The position numbers and the translations under genes are program-made. 51,086 bases of DNA from Clostridioides difficile. GTDB taxonomy: Bacteria; Bacillota; Clostridia; Peptostreptococcales; Peptostreptococcaceae. This document shows positions 27,199-36,436 of the stretch, piece by piece. Every line of letters starts with the position of its first letter. The stretch's first letter is position 1. The stretch is taken from positions 1 through 51,086 of the forward strand of contig NZ_JRHN01000005.1 in NCBI RefSeq assembly GCF_001299635.1, in the 5' to 3' direction. The notes beneath the pieces are model-generated. The model searched no databases. It was not told where the DNA came from and was given only the letters and a program-made list of their open reading frames with translations.

Positions 27199-28245
27199 AT
27201 GGTGGCAAATAAAGTAAAGGCCACACCAGCAGCTAGAAACCAAGCTAGAAAAGACAACATAAAACTAGATAAGCTGATTGGAAGTGGAGAAAATGGAAGA
27301 ATTCATTTAGTTGATGTGTTAAATTACTTAAAAGATAGTAAGGTAAATGCTACACCTTTAGCTAAAAGAATAGCAGAAGATTTAAATATAGATTTAGAAA
27401 CTATTGTAGGTACTGGATATAATGGAAAAATAAGAAAGTATGATGTGGAAAGAGTAAATACACAAGAGGCTGTTGTGTCAACTAACATATCTAAAACTAA
27501 TGATACAGAGGAGATAAATACGAAAAGTGAAAATTCAAGTGTGTTTAATACAGTAGAAGGAGAGTTTGAAAAACCAAATCCAATGAGAGCTACTGTAGCA
27601 AAACGAATGTCAGAAAGTTACTTTAGTGCTCCTGTATTTACATTCAACATAGAGGTAGATGCTACAGAATTGAAGTCACTCAGAGCAAAATTAATTGATA
27701 CAGTAAAAGAATCAGTTGGAGTAAAATTGACTATGACAGATTTAATAGTAATGGCAGTGTCTAGAATACTTCCAAAGCATCAAGCATTAAATTCTGCATG
27801 GACAGATGAGGGAATATTTAGATACAAAGATATAAATATAGCTATTGCAGTTGGCCTAGATGAAGGTCTATATGTCCCAGTAGTAAAGAACGTAAATAAA
27901 AAATCTTTAAAAGAAATAGCAAAAGAAAGTAAAGAGCTTGCTGAAAAAGTAAAAACAGGGAAACTTCTACCAGCAGACCAAGAAGGGAATACATTTACTA
28001 TAAGTAATGTCGGAATGTATGGTATAACTACATTTACACCTATAATAAATATGCCTTCAAGTGCAATATTAGGGGTAGGTGCTACACAAGATAAGTTTGT
28101 TCCAGTAAATGGAGAGGCTAAAATAAAACCTATAATGAACTTATCATTGACATCAGACCATAGAGTGATAGATGGAACAGTAGCAGCAAAATTCTTAAAA
28201 GAGTTAAAAGAATTGTTAGAAAATCCTTTATCAATGCTTGTATAG
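27199..28245 (+). CDS. acoC: Dihydrolipoamide acyltransferase E2 lacking a lipoyl domain
   Basis: E2 catalytic chain with an unusual N-terminus. In place of a lipoyl domain it starts with two tandem peripheral-subunit-binding domains (about 7-41, KATPAARNQARKDNIKL..GSGENGRI; and 48-83, ATPLAKRIAEDLNIDL..GTGYNGKI), then a polar linker and the acyltransferase domain (about 125-348) with active-site H321 and D325 (DHRVIDG). No DKA/DKV-type lipoylation loop is present. The start (ATG with AAGGAGGG upstream, 12 bp after acoB) gives no room for a lost domain. The lipoyl domain is instead on the downstream E3. Confidence 0.92.
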   Translation: MVANKVKATPAARNQARKDNIKLDKLIGSGENGRIHLVDVLNYLKDSKVNATPLAKRIAEDLNIDLETIVGTGYNGKIRKYDVERVNTQEAVVSTNISKTNDTEEINTKSENSSVFNTVEGEFEKPNPMRATVAKRMSESYFSAPVFTFNIEVDATELKSLRAKLIDTVKESVGVKLTMTDLIVMAVSRILPKHQALNSAWTDEGIFRYKDINIAIAVGLDEGLYVPVVKNVNKKSLKEIAKESKELAEKVKTGKLLPADQEGNTFTISNVGMYGITTFTPIINMPSSAILGVGATQDKFVPVNGEAKIKPIMNLSLTSDHRVIDGTVAAKFLKELKELLENPLSMLV

Positions 28246-28408
28246 GTTTTGATGTTTCTTTATTGATATAATAGTTTGAATAGGTTACATAGTTATAATT
28301 ATTTAGGTGAATTTAAAACCTTTATATATTTAGCATTATTTTTAAAGTGAACTATATGAATATAAATTGATTAATGAAAATATATGAAAATAAATAGGAG
28401 GAGAGCCT

Positions 28409-30139
28409 ATGTCAGTAGAAGTTATAATGCCAAAAGCAGGAGTAGCTATGGAAGAAGGTACCATAGTATCTTGGCTAAAACAAGAAGGCGAAGAAGTAAA
28501 AATTGGAGAACCTATATTAGAAATAACAACAGATAAAGTAAATATGGAAATAGAATCAGAGGGAGAAGGTACACTGGCTGTAATCATACATAAAGAAGAA
28601 GGTGAAGTATTACCAGTATTTACAGTAATAGGTGTAATAGCAGAAAAAGGTGAAAATCAAGAAGAAATAAAAGCCAAATATTTATCTGGAGATGTGCCAA
28701 AAGAAGATGCTATTGAAGAAAAGCAAAGCGTGGAGGATAAAAAAGAAAAAGTAAATAAAAAAGAGTGTAATCATGACTATGATGTAGTGGTAATAGGTGG
28801 AGGACCTGGGGGGTACTTAGCAGCATTAAAAGCAGCCCTGTTAGGAGGAAAAGTTGCATTAGTTGAAGAAAATGTATTAGGAGGAACTTGTTTAAATAGA
28901 GGTTGCATTCCTACAAAAACTTATATAAAAACAGCAGAAATATTAGAGGAGATTGACCAGTTATCAAAAAGAGGTGTAAAAGTAACTGTAGATAAAGGAC
29001 AAGACATCAAGAAGGCAATAAAATATAAAAATAGAGTAGTTAAAAAACTTACTGCTGGAGTTGGTGGTCTATTAAAAAGCAGAAATGTAGAAGTATTTAA
29101 TCTTAAAGCTAGTGTTAAAGAAGAGCATAAAGTAATATTATCTGATGGAAAGGTTTTAGATACAGAAAATATAATAATTGCAACAGGCTCTAAAGTAAGG
29201 GTATTGCCTATAAAAGGAATAGAATCGAATTTGATAATAACTAGTACAGAAGCCTTAGACTTAGAGACAGTACCAGAAGAATTAGTAATAATCGGTGGTG
29301 GAGTGATAGGTTGCGAATTTGCAGAGATATTCAATTCAAGAGGCTCTAAGGTAACTATTGTAGAAATGGAAGATAGAATAATCCCAAGAATGGACAAGGA
29401 ATTAAGTGAATCTTTGAATTATTCTCTTAATAAAAAAGGCATAAATGTATTAACTAAAAAGAAAGTTTCTGAGTTTAAAGAAGAAGGCAATAAAATATTA
29501 GTTTGTATTGAAGGTGAGGAGACAATAAAAGCAGATTTATGTCTATATGCTATAGGAAGACAAGCTAATCTTTCTGGTATAGAAGATTTAGACATTAAAA
29601 TAGATAAAGGTTCTATATCTGTAAATAGCAAAATGGAAACAAGTATACCAAGTATATATGCAGTAGGTGATGTTACTGGAGGTGTAATGTTAGCTCATGC
29701 AGCATTTAAAATGGGAGAAGTAGCAGCTTCAAATGCTTTAGGTATGAATGAAGAAGCTGATTTAAGTGCATTACCTAGTTGTGTTTATACAATTCCAGAA
29801 GTAGCATCAGTTGGGCTTACAGAGGAAGATGCTAGAAAGAAACACAATGTAAATGTGGGTAAATTTAACTTTGCTGGGAATGGAAGAGCTTTAGCTTCTG
29901 GACAAGAGCAAGGATATGTAAAAGTGATAGCAGATGCTAAATATGGAGAAATTTTAGGTGTGCATATGTTTGGTTGTGGTGTAGCAGAACTTATAAATCA
30001 TGCAGCATCATTTAAGGCATTAGAAATACCTGCTGATGAAGCTAGTGAGTTGATATTTGGTCATCCATGTACTTCAGAAGCTTTGATGGAAGCTTTGGCA
30101 GATGTAAGTGGAGAATGTTTACATTTACCTAAAAAATAA
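28409..30139 (+). CDS. acoL: Dihydrolipoamide dehydrogenase E3 with N-terminal lipoyl domain
   Basis: FAD flavoprotein reoxidising dihydrolipoamide with NAD+. Residues 1-80 are a lipoyl domain with the lipoylated lysine at K43 (EITTDKVNMEIES). A charged linker (about 90-120) follows, then the E3 core: FAD motif VVIGGGPGGYLAAL, redox disulfide C161/C166 (GGTCLNRGC), NAD motif IIGGGVIGCEFAEI, and C-terminal active-site H...E (GHPCTSEALMEAL). Length 576 is about 110 over a plain E3. It follows acoC after 163 bp with no terminator, and has AGGAGGAG before the ATG. Lipoyl-bearing E3 proteins are known from clostridial acetoin systems. Confidence 0.95.
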   Translation: MSVEVIMPKAGVAMEEGTIVSWLKQEGEEVKIGEPILEITTDKVNMEIESEGEGTLAVIIHKEEGEVLPVFTVIGVIAEKGENQEEIKAKYLSGDVPKEDAIEEKQSVEDKKEKVNKKECNHDYDVVVIGGGPGGYLAALKAALLGGKVALVEENVLGGTCLNRGCIPTKTYIKTAEILEEIDQLSKRGVKVTVDKGQDIKKAIKYKNRVVKKLTAGVGGLLKSRNVEVFNLKASVKEEHKVILSDGKVLDTENIIIATGSKVRVLPIKGIESNLIITSTEALDLETVPEELVIIGGGVIGCEFAEIFNSRGSKVTIVEMEDRIIPRMDKELSESLNYSLNKKGINVLTKKKVSEFKEEGNKILVCIEGEETIKADLCLYAIGRQANLSGIEDLDIKIDKGSISVNSKMETSIPSIYAVGDVTGGVMLAHAAFKMGEVAASNALGMNEEADLSALPSCVYTIPEVASVGLTEEDARKKHNVNVGKFNFAGNGRALASGQEQGYVKVIADAKYGEILGVHMFGCGVAELINHAASFKALEIPADEASELIFGHPCTSEALMEALADVSGECLHLPKK

Positions 30140-30218
30140 ATTAGAAGAATAAAATATTAAAGTAAGTCTATTATTAATATAAATTTATTTTATAAAATAT
30201 TAAAATGCTTATTTAGCC

Positions 30219-30270
30219 ATACTCTTTCTTGTATAAATGTATGTATTTGTACAAGAAGGAGTATTTTTTA
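30219..30270 (+). terminator. Terminator of the aco operon
   Basis: ATACTCTTTCTTGTA (30219-30233) pairs with TACAAGAAGGAGTAT (30250-30264), one G-U, then a T-run. Confidence 0.88.
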
Positions 30271-30511
30271 TGGAAAAATACAGAATCGGAGTACTTGTAG
30301 TTTTTGTTGTACAAAAAAGATAGTAATATAAAATAACAATGCCATTTTAGATTGATTTTACTTGAAATTAGAAAAAAAGACTTTTTTGTTTTTTTTAAAG
30401 TATTATTTGTAAAATACCTAAAAAAATTTTCTTAATATTTTAATAAAAGAATAGCTTAATTTAAATGTTGTGGTTTTATGCACTAATAATAAACACAAAA
30501 AAAACAATATA

Positions 30512-30527
30512 TGGCATATAAGTTGCT
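30512..30527 (+). promoter_or_regulatory. Sigma-54 (-24/-12) promoter
   Basis: TGGCAT-ATAAG-TTGCT matches the sigma-54 consensus TGGCAC-N5-TTGCW with the exact spacing. It lies 30 bp before a LevR-type sigma-54 activator, so this activator and the PTS genes behind it appear to be transcribed by RpoN holoenzyme. The AT-rich 30271-30511 shows no gene; the activator's upstream binding site is not obvious. Confidence 0.85.
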
Positions 30528-30557
30528 ATATAAATAATAAGGAGGGAACAACTATAA

Positions 30558-33506
30558 ATGAGGCAAAGAATAAAAACACTAATTGAAAATGAGGATAAGA
30601 AAAATCCTTTAACAGATGAAGCTATTTCAAACATGTTAAATGTTCGAAGAGAAGATGTTACCTTTTTAAGAAATGAGTTAAAAATAGAGGATTCAAGGCA
30701 AAGAAGAAAAATTGTTTTGATTAAAGCTATAAAAGATATTTTAAAAGAAGAAAAAAGCATAAATAAAAATGATATAACAAGAAGATTAAATAGCATTGGA
30801 TTTACAGTATCAAGATTTACAGTTATACAATATTTAAAAGAGATTCAAGATTCTGATGAGTTAAAGGATGATAAAGAAGGTGATGATAAAAAAGAAGAGA
30901 TAAACAATAATGGGGAAAATACAGATATAGCATTTGATAAATTAATAGGTAGTAGTGGTAGCTTAAGTACAATTATAAAACTATCTAAAGCAGCAATACT
31001 CTATCCACCTCATGGTCTTCATACTATTATTATGGGCCCAACCGGTGTTGGAAAAAGTGAGCTGGCAGAATGTATGTATAAATTTGCAGTAGAATCATCT
31101 AGATTCCCTAAGAATGCACCATTTATAATTTTTAATGCAGCAGACTATTCAGAAAATCCACAGCTTTTATTATCTCAATTATTTGGTCATGTCAAAGGTG
31201 CTTTTACAGGAGCTGATGAGACTAAAGAAGGACTAGTATCAAAAGCAGATGGAGGAATATTGTTTATAGATGAAATACATAGATTACCTCATGAAGGTCA
31301 AGAGATACTATTCCAACTGATTGATAAAGGTATGGTAAGAAAATTAGGAGAGACTAGATTAACAAATAAAATAGATGTAATGATTATTTCAGCAACTTCT
31401 GAACCAATAGATTCTCATCTACTTAATACATTTAAAAGGCGTATACCTGTAACAATTGAAATACCAGAATTAGTTGCAAGACCATTAAATGAAAGGTTTG
31501 ATATTATAAATAACTTCTTCTTGATAGAAGCTCAAAGAATGGGAACAAGCATACATATAAAATCTGACGTATTAAAAGCTCTTATGCTTTATGATTGCAT
31601 AGGAAATGTTGGTCAGCTTAGAAGTGATATTCAAGTAGCTTGTGCTAGGGGATTATTAAATCAACTTACTAGCAAACAGAAAGAAGTAAATATAAATATA
31701 TCAGATGTACCTGGATATGTTAAACAAGGTCTTATGAAAATCAGAAATTGTAGAGATAAAATAGAAAATTATGTAGATGGAGACTTAATTATAGACTCAA
31801 ATTTTCAGGGAGAGATAGAAAAGAAAAATGAAGATATATATACTTTTCCTGATGAAATATATAAGCTTACAGAAAGAAGACATATTGATTTGTTGGAGCA
31901 AGGCTTAGACTTCGATGTTATAAATAGAATTGTTGGAGGAGAGTTAGAAAGTTGTATTCAAAAATACATAAAGCAAGTTAAAAAAGTTTCTATTAATGAT
32001 AATATTCCAGATATAAGTCCAATTGTTGGAAAATATATTGTAGAACTTACTTATGAAGTAATTAAAATAGCATCACAATATCTTACTTCATTAGAACCAA
32101 ATCTACATTTATGCTTAGCGGTTCACTTAAAGGCAGCTTTTGAGAGATTAAAAGAAGGTAAAGTAATATCAAATGCTCATTTAAAAGAAATAATAGGAAA
32201 TTATCCATTAGAGTATTCTGTAGCAGAAAAGGTAGCTCAATATCTAAAGGAAAGATATAATATAAATTTGCCAAAAGAAGAAATAGGTATAATAGCAATA
32301 TATTTTAAAATGAGTAGTAGAAGAGATATATCTGAACAAAAAAAGATAGGTGTACTTCTTATGGCTCATGGAAGAGTGGCCTCATCTATATGTGAAGTTA
32401 CAAATAAATTATTAGGAATTAACCATGCAAGATATTTAGATATGCCATTTGAAAAGAAACCAGAAGAAATGATTGAAGAAGCTACTACAATAGTAAAAGA
32501 TATCGATGAAGGTAGAGGAGTGATTATATTAGTTGATATGGGTTCGCTTTCATACTTTGGGGATATCATCTCTGGGAATACAGGGATTAATATAAGGACA
32601 ATATGTAGATTTGATACTTTACTATCAATAGAAGTTATACGAAGAGCAGTTTTGCCAGATTTAACAATAGATGAAATAGTAGATGAAGTTAAAGGTATAG
32701 AACCACAAGTAAAGGAAAGAGCTAGTAATTATAACAACACGAAATTGGATTCTAGAAAACCTATTATTTTAACATTATGTATCACTGGATTAGGGGGAGC
32801 TTGTAAGATAAAAGAAATCTTAGAAGAAAATATTAAAGGCATAGACGAAAAGATTGATATAAGACCTATAGGTATGATTGAATATCCAAGTCTTGATTTG
32901 GAGATAAAGCAAATAAGTAATGATAAGAATGTAATTGCTATAGTTGGAACAATTGACCCACAGATAGCAAATATCCCTTTTTTTAGCCTAGTAGACATAA
33001 ATGATAAAACGAAATTAAATCAAGTAAATAATTTAATTGATACTAGCCAAATTATTGAAACAAATAAAAAATATGAGTTATCAGATTTAATACATAAAGA
33101 AGATATATTTATAGATTTACAAGTTAAATCAAAAGAAGAAGCTTTAAAGTACATGAGTAAAAAACTTAGAGAGAAAGGTTATGTGACGAAAAATTTCTAT
33201 AAAAAAGTAGTGGAAAGAGATAACCTGTTTCCAACTGAATTGTCAGATGGAATAGCAATACCTCATACAGATGGAATTGATGTGATTAGACCAGTTATAA
33301 GTATAGCTATTTTAAAAAATCCTATTATATGGAGTAAAAATAGAGTAAAAATAATACTTTTATTAGCTGTAGACCAAAAATGTTTTAATCCATTAAATAC
33401 TCTACTTACATTTATAGAAACAGATGAATTTAAAGAGATAAAAAACATTAAAGATAGAGATTTTATTAGGGAGATGATATTAGATGGAGTCAATGCAAAT
33501 AATTAG
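30558..33506 (+). CDS. LevR-type sigma-54 PTS transcriptional activator
   Basis: A 982-residue activator of sigma-54 RNA polymerase, regulated by PTS phosphorylation. Order: N-terminal HTH (about 1-90), AAA+ domain (about 130-370) with Walker A GPTGVGKSE, the sigma-54 contact loop GAFTGA (214-219) and Walker B GGILFIDEIHR; a PTS regulation domain (about 440-570, HLKAAFERLKEG); an EIIA-mannose-like domain (about 590-715, VLLMAHGRVASS); an IIB-like/second regulatory region (about 745-830); and a C-terminal IIA-fructose/Ntr-like domain (about 840-980, GIAIPHTDG). Its last 23 bases overlap the IIA gene, and its own promoter is sigma-54 type, implying autoregulation of the whole PTS operon. Confidence 0.93.
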   Translation: MRQRIKTLIENEDKKNPLTDEAISNMLNVRREDVTFLRNELKIEDSRQRRKIVLIKAIKDILKEEKSINKNDITRRLNSIGFTVSRFTVIQYLKEIQDSDELKDDKEGDDKKEEINNNGENTDIAFDKLIGSSGSLSTIIKLSKAAILYPPHGLHTIIMGPTGVGKSELAECMYKFAVESSRFPKNAPFIIFNAADYSENPQLLLSQLFGHVKGAFTGADETKEGLVSKADGGILFIDEIHRLPHEGQEILFQLIDKGMVRKLGETRLTNKIDVMIISATSEPIDSHLLNTFKRRIPVTIEIPELVARPLNERFDIINNFFLIEAQRMGTSIHIKSDVLKALMLYDCIGNVGQLRSDIQVACARGLLNQLTSKQKEVNINISDVPGYVKQGLMKIRNCRDKIENYVDGDLIIDSNFQGEIEKKNEDIYTFPDEIYKLTERRHIDLLEQGLDFDVINRIVGGELESCIQKYIKQVKKVSINDNIPDISPIVGKYIVELTYEVIKIASQYLTSLEPNLHLCLAVHLKAAFERLKEGKVISNAHLKEIIGNYPLEYSVAEKVAQYLKERYNINLPKEEIGIIAIYFKMSSRRDISEQKKIGVLLMAHGRVASSICEVTNKLLGINHARYLDMPFEKKPEEMIEEATTIVKDIDEGRGVIILVDMGSLSYFGDIISGNTGINIRTICRFDTLLSIEVIRRAVLPDLTIDEIVDEVKGIEPQVKERASNYNNTKLDSRKPIILTLCITGLGGACKIKEILEENIKGIDEKIDIRPIGMIEYPSLDLEIKQISNDKNVIAIVGTIDPQIANIPFFSLVDINDKTKLNQVNNLIDTSQIIETNKKYELSDLIHKEDIFIDLQVKSKEEALKYMSKKLREKGYVTKNFYKKVVERDNLFPTELSDGIAIPHTDGIDVIRPVISIAILKNPIIWSKNRVKIILLLAVDQKCFNPLNTLLTFIETDEFKEIKNIKDRDFIREMILDGVNANN

Positions 33507-33948
33507 TAGCAATTTGATTTTTAAAGATATTGAGGTATCAAACAATGAAGATGCATTAAAATTTTTAGGACAACGTTTATTTGATAAACAGTATGTAAAA
33601 GAAAGTTACATAGAAGCTGTTATAGCAAGAGAAAAAAAGTATGCTACAGGATTACCAACAGAAATCTATGGAGTGGCTATACCGCATACAGACATAGTAC
33701 ATGTAAATGAGCCAGGTATAGCGATTGGTATACTGAATAAACCTGTAAAATTTATAATGATGGGTACAGAAGATACTGAAATTGATGTAAAAGTTGTATT
33801 TATGTTAGCAGTAAAAGAGCCAAAGGAGCAATTACAATTATTAGAAAAGCTTATGACTGTATTTCAAGATAAGAGTATGTTAAATAATATTGTCAACTTA
33901 AATGAAGAAAGCATGAGTGACTTATTAAACTCTAAACTGAAAAATTAA
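33484..33948 (+). CDS. PTS sugar transporter IIA component
   Basis: Soluble phosphocarrier of the fructose/galactitol IIA fold, 154 residues. The phospho-histidine is in GVAIPHTDIVHV (PHT). The ATG has AGGGAG 10 bases upstream inside the activator gene; overlap with that gene suggests translational coupling. It receives phosphate from HPr and passes it to the IIB encoded next. A second ATG at 33493 has worse ribosome-binding spacing. Confidence 0.9.
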   Translation: MESMQIISSNLIFKDIEVSNNEDALKFLGQRLFDKQYVKESYIEAVIAREKKYATGLPTEIYGVAIPHTDIVHVNEPGIAIGILNKPVKFIMMGTEDTEIDVKVVFMLAVKEPKEQLQLLEKLMTVFQDKSMLNNIVNLNEESMSDLLNSKLKN

Positions 33949-34042
33949 AGTTGTGAAAGGAATTAAAAATATAAAAATGCCATTGAAGATTTCTAACTAT
34001 AGATATCTTTAAAATAAAATAATTTTAACGGGGGTGAATAAT

Positions 34043-34330
34043 GTGGATAAAAAAATATTAGTTGCATGTGGAACAGGAGTATGTACTTCAACAATTGCTA
34101 TAAACAAATTAAAGAAAGCACTTCAAGACCTTGGTAAATTGGATATGGTCAACATTACACAATGTAAAGTAGTGGAAGTTGCATCAAAAGCACCTGATTA
34201 TGATTTGATAATTTGTACTACACAAGTGTCTAATAGCATAAAAACACCTGTAATAAATGGATTACCTTTTTTAACTGGTGTGGGAATGGGCAAATTAATT
34301 GAAGATGTATTGGAAAAATTAGAATTATAA
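34043..34330 (+). CDS. PTS galactitol-type IIB component
   Basis: Small IIB phosphocarrier of the GatB family; the phospho-cysteine lies in VACGTGVCTS near the N-terminus. The frame is open from GTG 34034, but that codon overlaps GGGGGTGA; GTG 34043 is 5 bases downstream of it and gives 95 residues (MDKKILVACG), the usual length. It sits between IIA and IIC. Confidence 0.9.
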   Translation: MDKKILVACGTGVCTSTIAINKLKKALQDLGKLDMVNITQCKVVEVASKAPDYDLIICTTQVSNSIKTPVINGLPFLTGVGMGKLIEDVLEKLEL

Positions 34331-34350
34331 TTTGAACTTTTAAAAAATAT

Positions 34351-34379
34351 AGTCTCTAAAATTATAAGTTTTAGAGACT
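34351..34379 (+). promoter_or_regulatory. Intercistronic hairpin between IIB and IIC
   Basis: A perfect 11-bp stem (AGTCTCTAAAA with TTTTAGAGACT, 7-base loop) lies in the 76-bp gap. No T-run follows (GAAAATTA), so it is more likely an mRNA processing or stability element that sets IIB:IIC ratios than a terminator. Confidence 0.6.
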
Positions 34380-34406
34380 GAAAATTAAATAATGGAGGGT
34401 CTTTAA

Positions 34407-35762
34407 ATGGAGATATTAAATTTCATTGTTAGTTTAGGAGCACAAGTAATGATGCCAATAATAATATGTATTTTTGGCTTGATATTAGGTACAAAACTTG
34501 GAAAATCATTAAGAGCTGGTTTAACAGTGGGAGTTGGATTTATAGGTCTTAATACTATTATAGCTTTACTGACAGATAACTTAGGACCAGCAACGCAACA
34601 AATGGTTAAGAATTTAGGATTAAACTTATCTATAATAGATGTAGGGTGGCCAGCAGCATCGGCTATAGCCTTTGCATCAACAGTAGGAGCTTTAATTATT
34701 CCAATAGGTCTTGTAGTAAATATAGTTATGTTAATTACTAATACTACCCAAACTGTTGATGTAGATATATGGGATTACTGGCATTTTGCGTTTACAGGCG
34801 CTTTAGTAGCAGGGTCTACACAAAGTGTGGTATGGGGAGTGTTTGCGGCAGTAGCAAATATGGTAATTGTATTGGTAATGGCAGATTTAACTGCTCCAGG
34901 TATAGAAAAATATTTGGGTATGCCAGGAATATCTCTTCCTCATGGGTTTACACAGGCATTTGTTCCAATTGCTATAGTTGTAAATAAACTATTAGATTTA
35001 ATACCAGGTATAAATAAGATTGAGATAAATGCTGACACATTACAGAAAAAATTTGGATTATTTGGAGAACCTTTAATAATGGGGTCTATAATAGGTATAA
35101 TAATTGGTATTGCAGCTAAATATGATATAAAAGGTATATTACAGTTAGGTGTAACTATGGGAGCTGTATTGATATTAATTCCAAAGATGGCAGCATTATT
35201 GATGGAAGGGTTATTACCAGTATCAGAAGCAGCGCAGGAATTTATTGAGAAGAGATTTAAAAATAGAGGAAAGATTTATATAGGTTTAGACTCAGCAGTA
35301 GGGATAGGTCATCCTGTCACATTATCAGTTGCATTAGTATTGGTACCTTTAACTATAGTTATAGCAGCTATATTGCCAGGAAATAAAGTTCTGCCATTTG
35401 CAGATTTAGCAGTAATTCCATTTGCACTTGTTTTAATTGTACCAATTACAAAAGGGAATGTGTTTAGGACATTAATAATAGGAATATTCATAATTACTTC
35501 TGGATTATTAATTGCAACTAATTTAGCTCCTCTATTTACTCAAATGGCTTTAAATGCTAGCTTCAAAATGCCAGAGGGAGCAACTATGATTTCAAGTATT
35601 TGTGATGGTGCAAATCCATTAAGTTGGATATTTGTAAAGATTATGAATTATAAAGTTATTGGAGGAGTGTTTTTTGGAGTTATAGCTTTAGGAATGGCTA
35701 TTTACAATAGAAATAGAATAATAAAGGAAAATAAAAAATTATCTCTTGAAGAAGAAATCTAA
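34407..35762 (+). CDS. PTS galactitol-family IIC permease
   Basis: Integral membrane sugar channel of the GatC family, 451 residues with about ten hydrophobic segments. The N-terminal region FIVSLGAQVMMPIIICIFGLIL and the KLGKSLRAGLTVGVGFIGL stretch are typical of this family. RBS GGAGGG precedes the ATG. Together with IIA and IIB it forms a complete PTS. The family suggests a polyol or hexitol/pentitol, but the actual substrate cannot be read from sequence. Confidence 0.92.
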   Translation: MEILNFIVSLGAQVMMPIIICIFGLILGTKLGKSLRAGLTVGVGFIGLNTIIALLTDNLGPATQQMVKNLGLNLSIIDVGWPAASAIAFASTVGALIIPIGLVVNIVMLITNTTQTVDVDIWDYWHFAFTGALVAGSTQSVVWGVFAAVANMVIVLVMADLTAPGIEKYLGMPGISLPHGFTQAFVPIAIVVNKLLDLIPGINKIEINADTLQKKFGLFGEPLIMGSIIGIIIGIAAKYDIKGILQLGVTMGAVLILIPKMAALLMEGLLPVSEAAQEFIEKRFKNRGKIYIGLDSAVGIGHPVTLSVALVLVPLTIVIAAILPGNKVLPFADLAVIPFALVLIVPITKGNVFRTLIIGIFIITSGLLIATNLAPLFTQMALNASFKMPEGATMISSICDGANPLSWIFVKIMNYKVIGGVFFGVIALGMAIYNRNRIIKENKKLSLEEEI

Positions 35763-35791
35763 AAATGATTTTATTGAGGAGTATATGAATT

Positions 35792-36265
35792 ATGAAAAAA
35801 TATAAATACGATTCTATAAGATACTCAATTAATGTGATAATACCAGGATTTTTTATGATTTTAATATTGCTTTACGCTCTGTTTAATAACTATGAAAATT
35901 TTAGTGTAAACATATATAGTTTGTTGATAATCATCTGTATATATGGGATATTCAATACTTTTATATCATCAAGTAATCCTAAAGAAATTATTATTGATAA
36001 CAAATGTATACATTTTATCTCATTTATTACTACACATAATTATGAAATTAAAGATATCGAAAAAGTAAGAATACGAGAGTTTTATAATAAAAATCTTTAT
36101 CTAAAAATTAATGACGGAAGCCTTCTTAAAGGTAGATATTGGATAAGAACAAATATGTTTAATAATGATTTAGAATTATATGATTATCTTATTGAGTTAG
36201 AGGAATCTTTATATCCAGAATCATTAAAATTTAGAAATAAAAGATTAGAAAATAAAGGCATATAA
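35792..36265 (+). CDS. Small membrane protein of unknown function
   Basis: A 157-residue protein with two transmembrane helices (about 12-30 and 40-58) followed by a cytoplasmic beta-rich segment (KEIIIDNKCIHFISFI ... EIKDIEKVRIREF ... YLKINDG) resembling the PH-like bYdbT/DUF304 style of fold; that resemblance is by pattern only. GAGGAG precedes the ATG and the gene begins 29 bp after the IIC gene, so it is probably co-transcribed with the PTS. Role unknown. Confidence 0.7.
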   Translation: MKKYKYDSIRYSINVIIPGFFMILILLYALFNNYENFSVNIYSLLIIICIYGIFNTFISSSNPKEIIIDNKCIHFISFITTHNYEIKDIEKVRIREFYNKNLYLKINDGSLLKGRYWIRTNMFNNDLELYDYLIELEESLYPESLKFRNKRLENKGI

Positions 36266-36436
36266 AGATAAAAAACTTAAAATAGAAGTAGAATAATTTC
36301 TATTGATAAAATGGAGATATACGCTTTACACTAAATTTTTTGAATTTTCAAATTAAGATTAAAGATAGTGTTTAGAAGATATGGTACTGCTAATATATAT
36401 AAGATTATATCTATAATAGATAGGAGGATTTAACTA

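Noticed and set aside
28246-28408. Separate promoter for acoL in the E2-E3 gap
   Set aside because: TTGAAT and TATAAT are present (28276 and 28294) but only 12 bp apart, so no sound promoter can be claimed.
34769-34987. 72-codon plus-strand frame inside the IIC gene
   Set aside because: It lies in a shifted frame of a strongly recognised permease gene, and its product resembles nothing.
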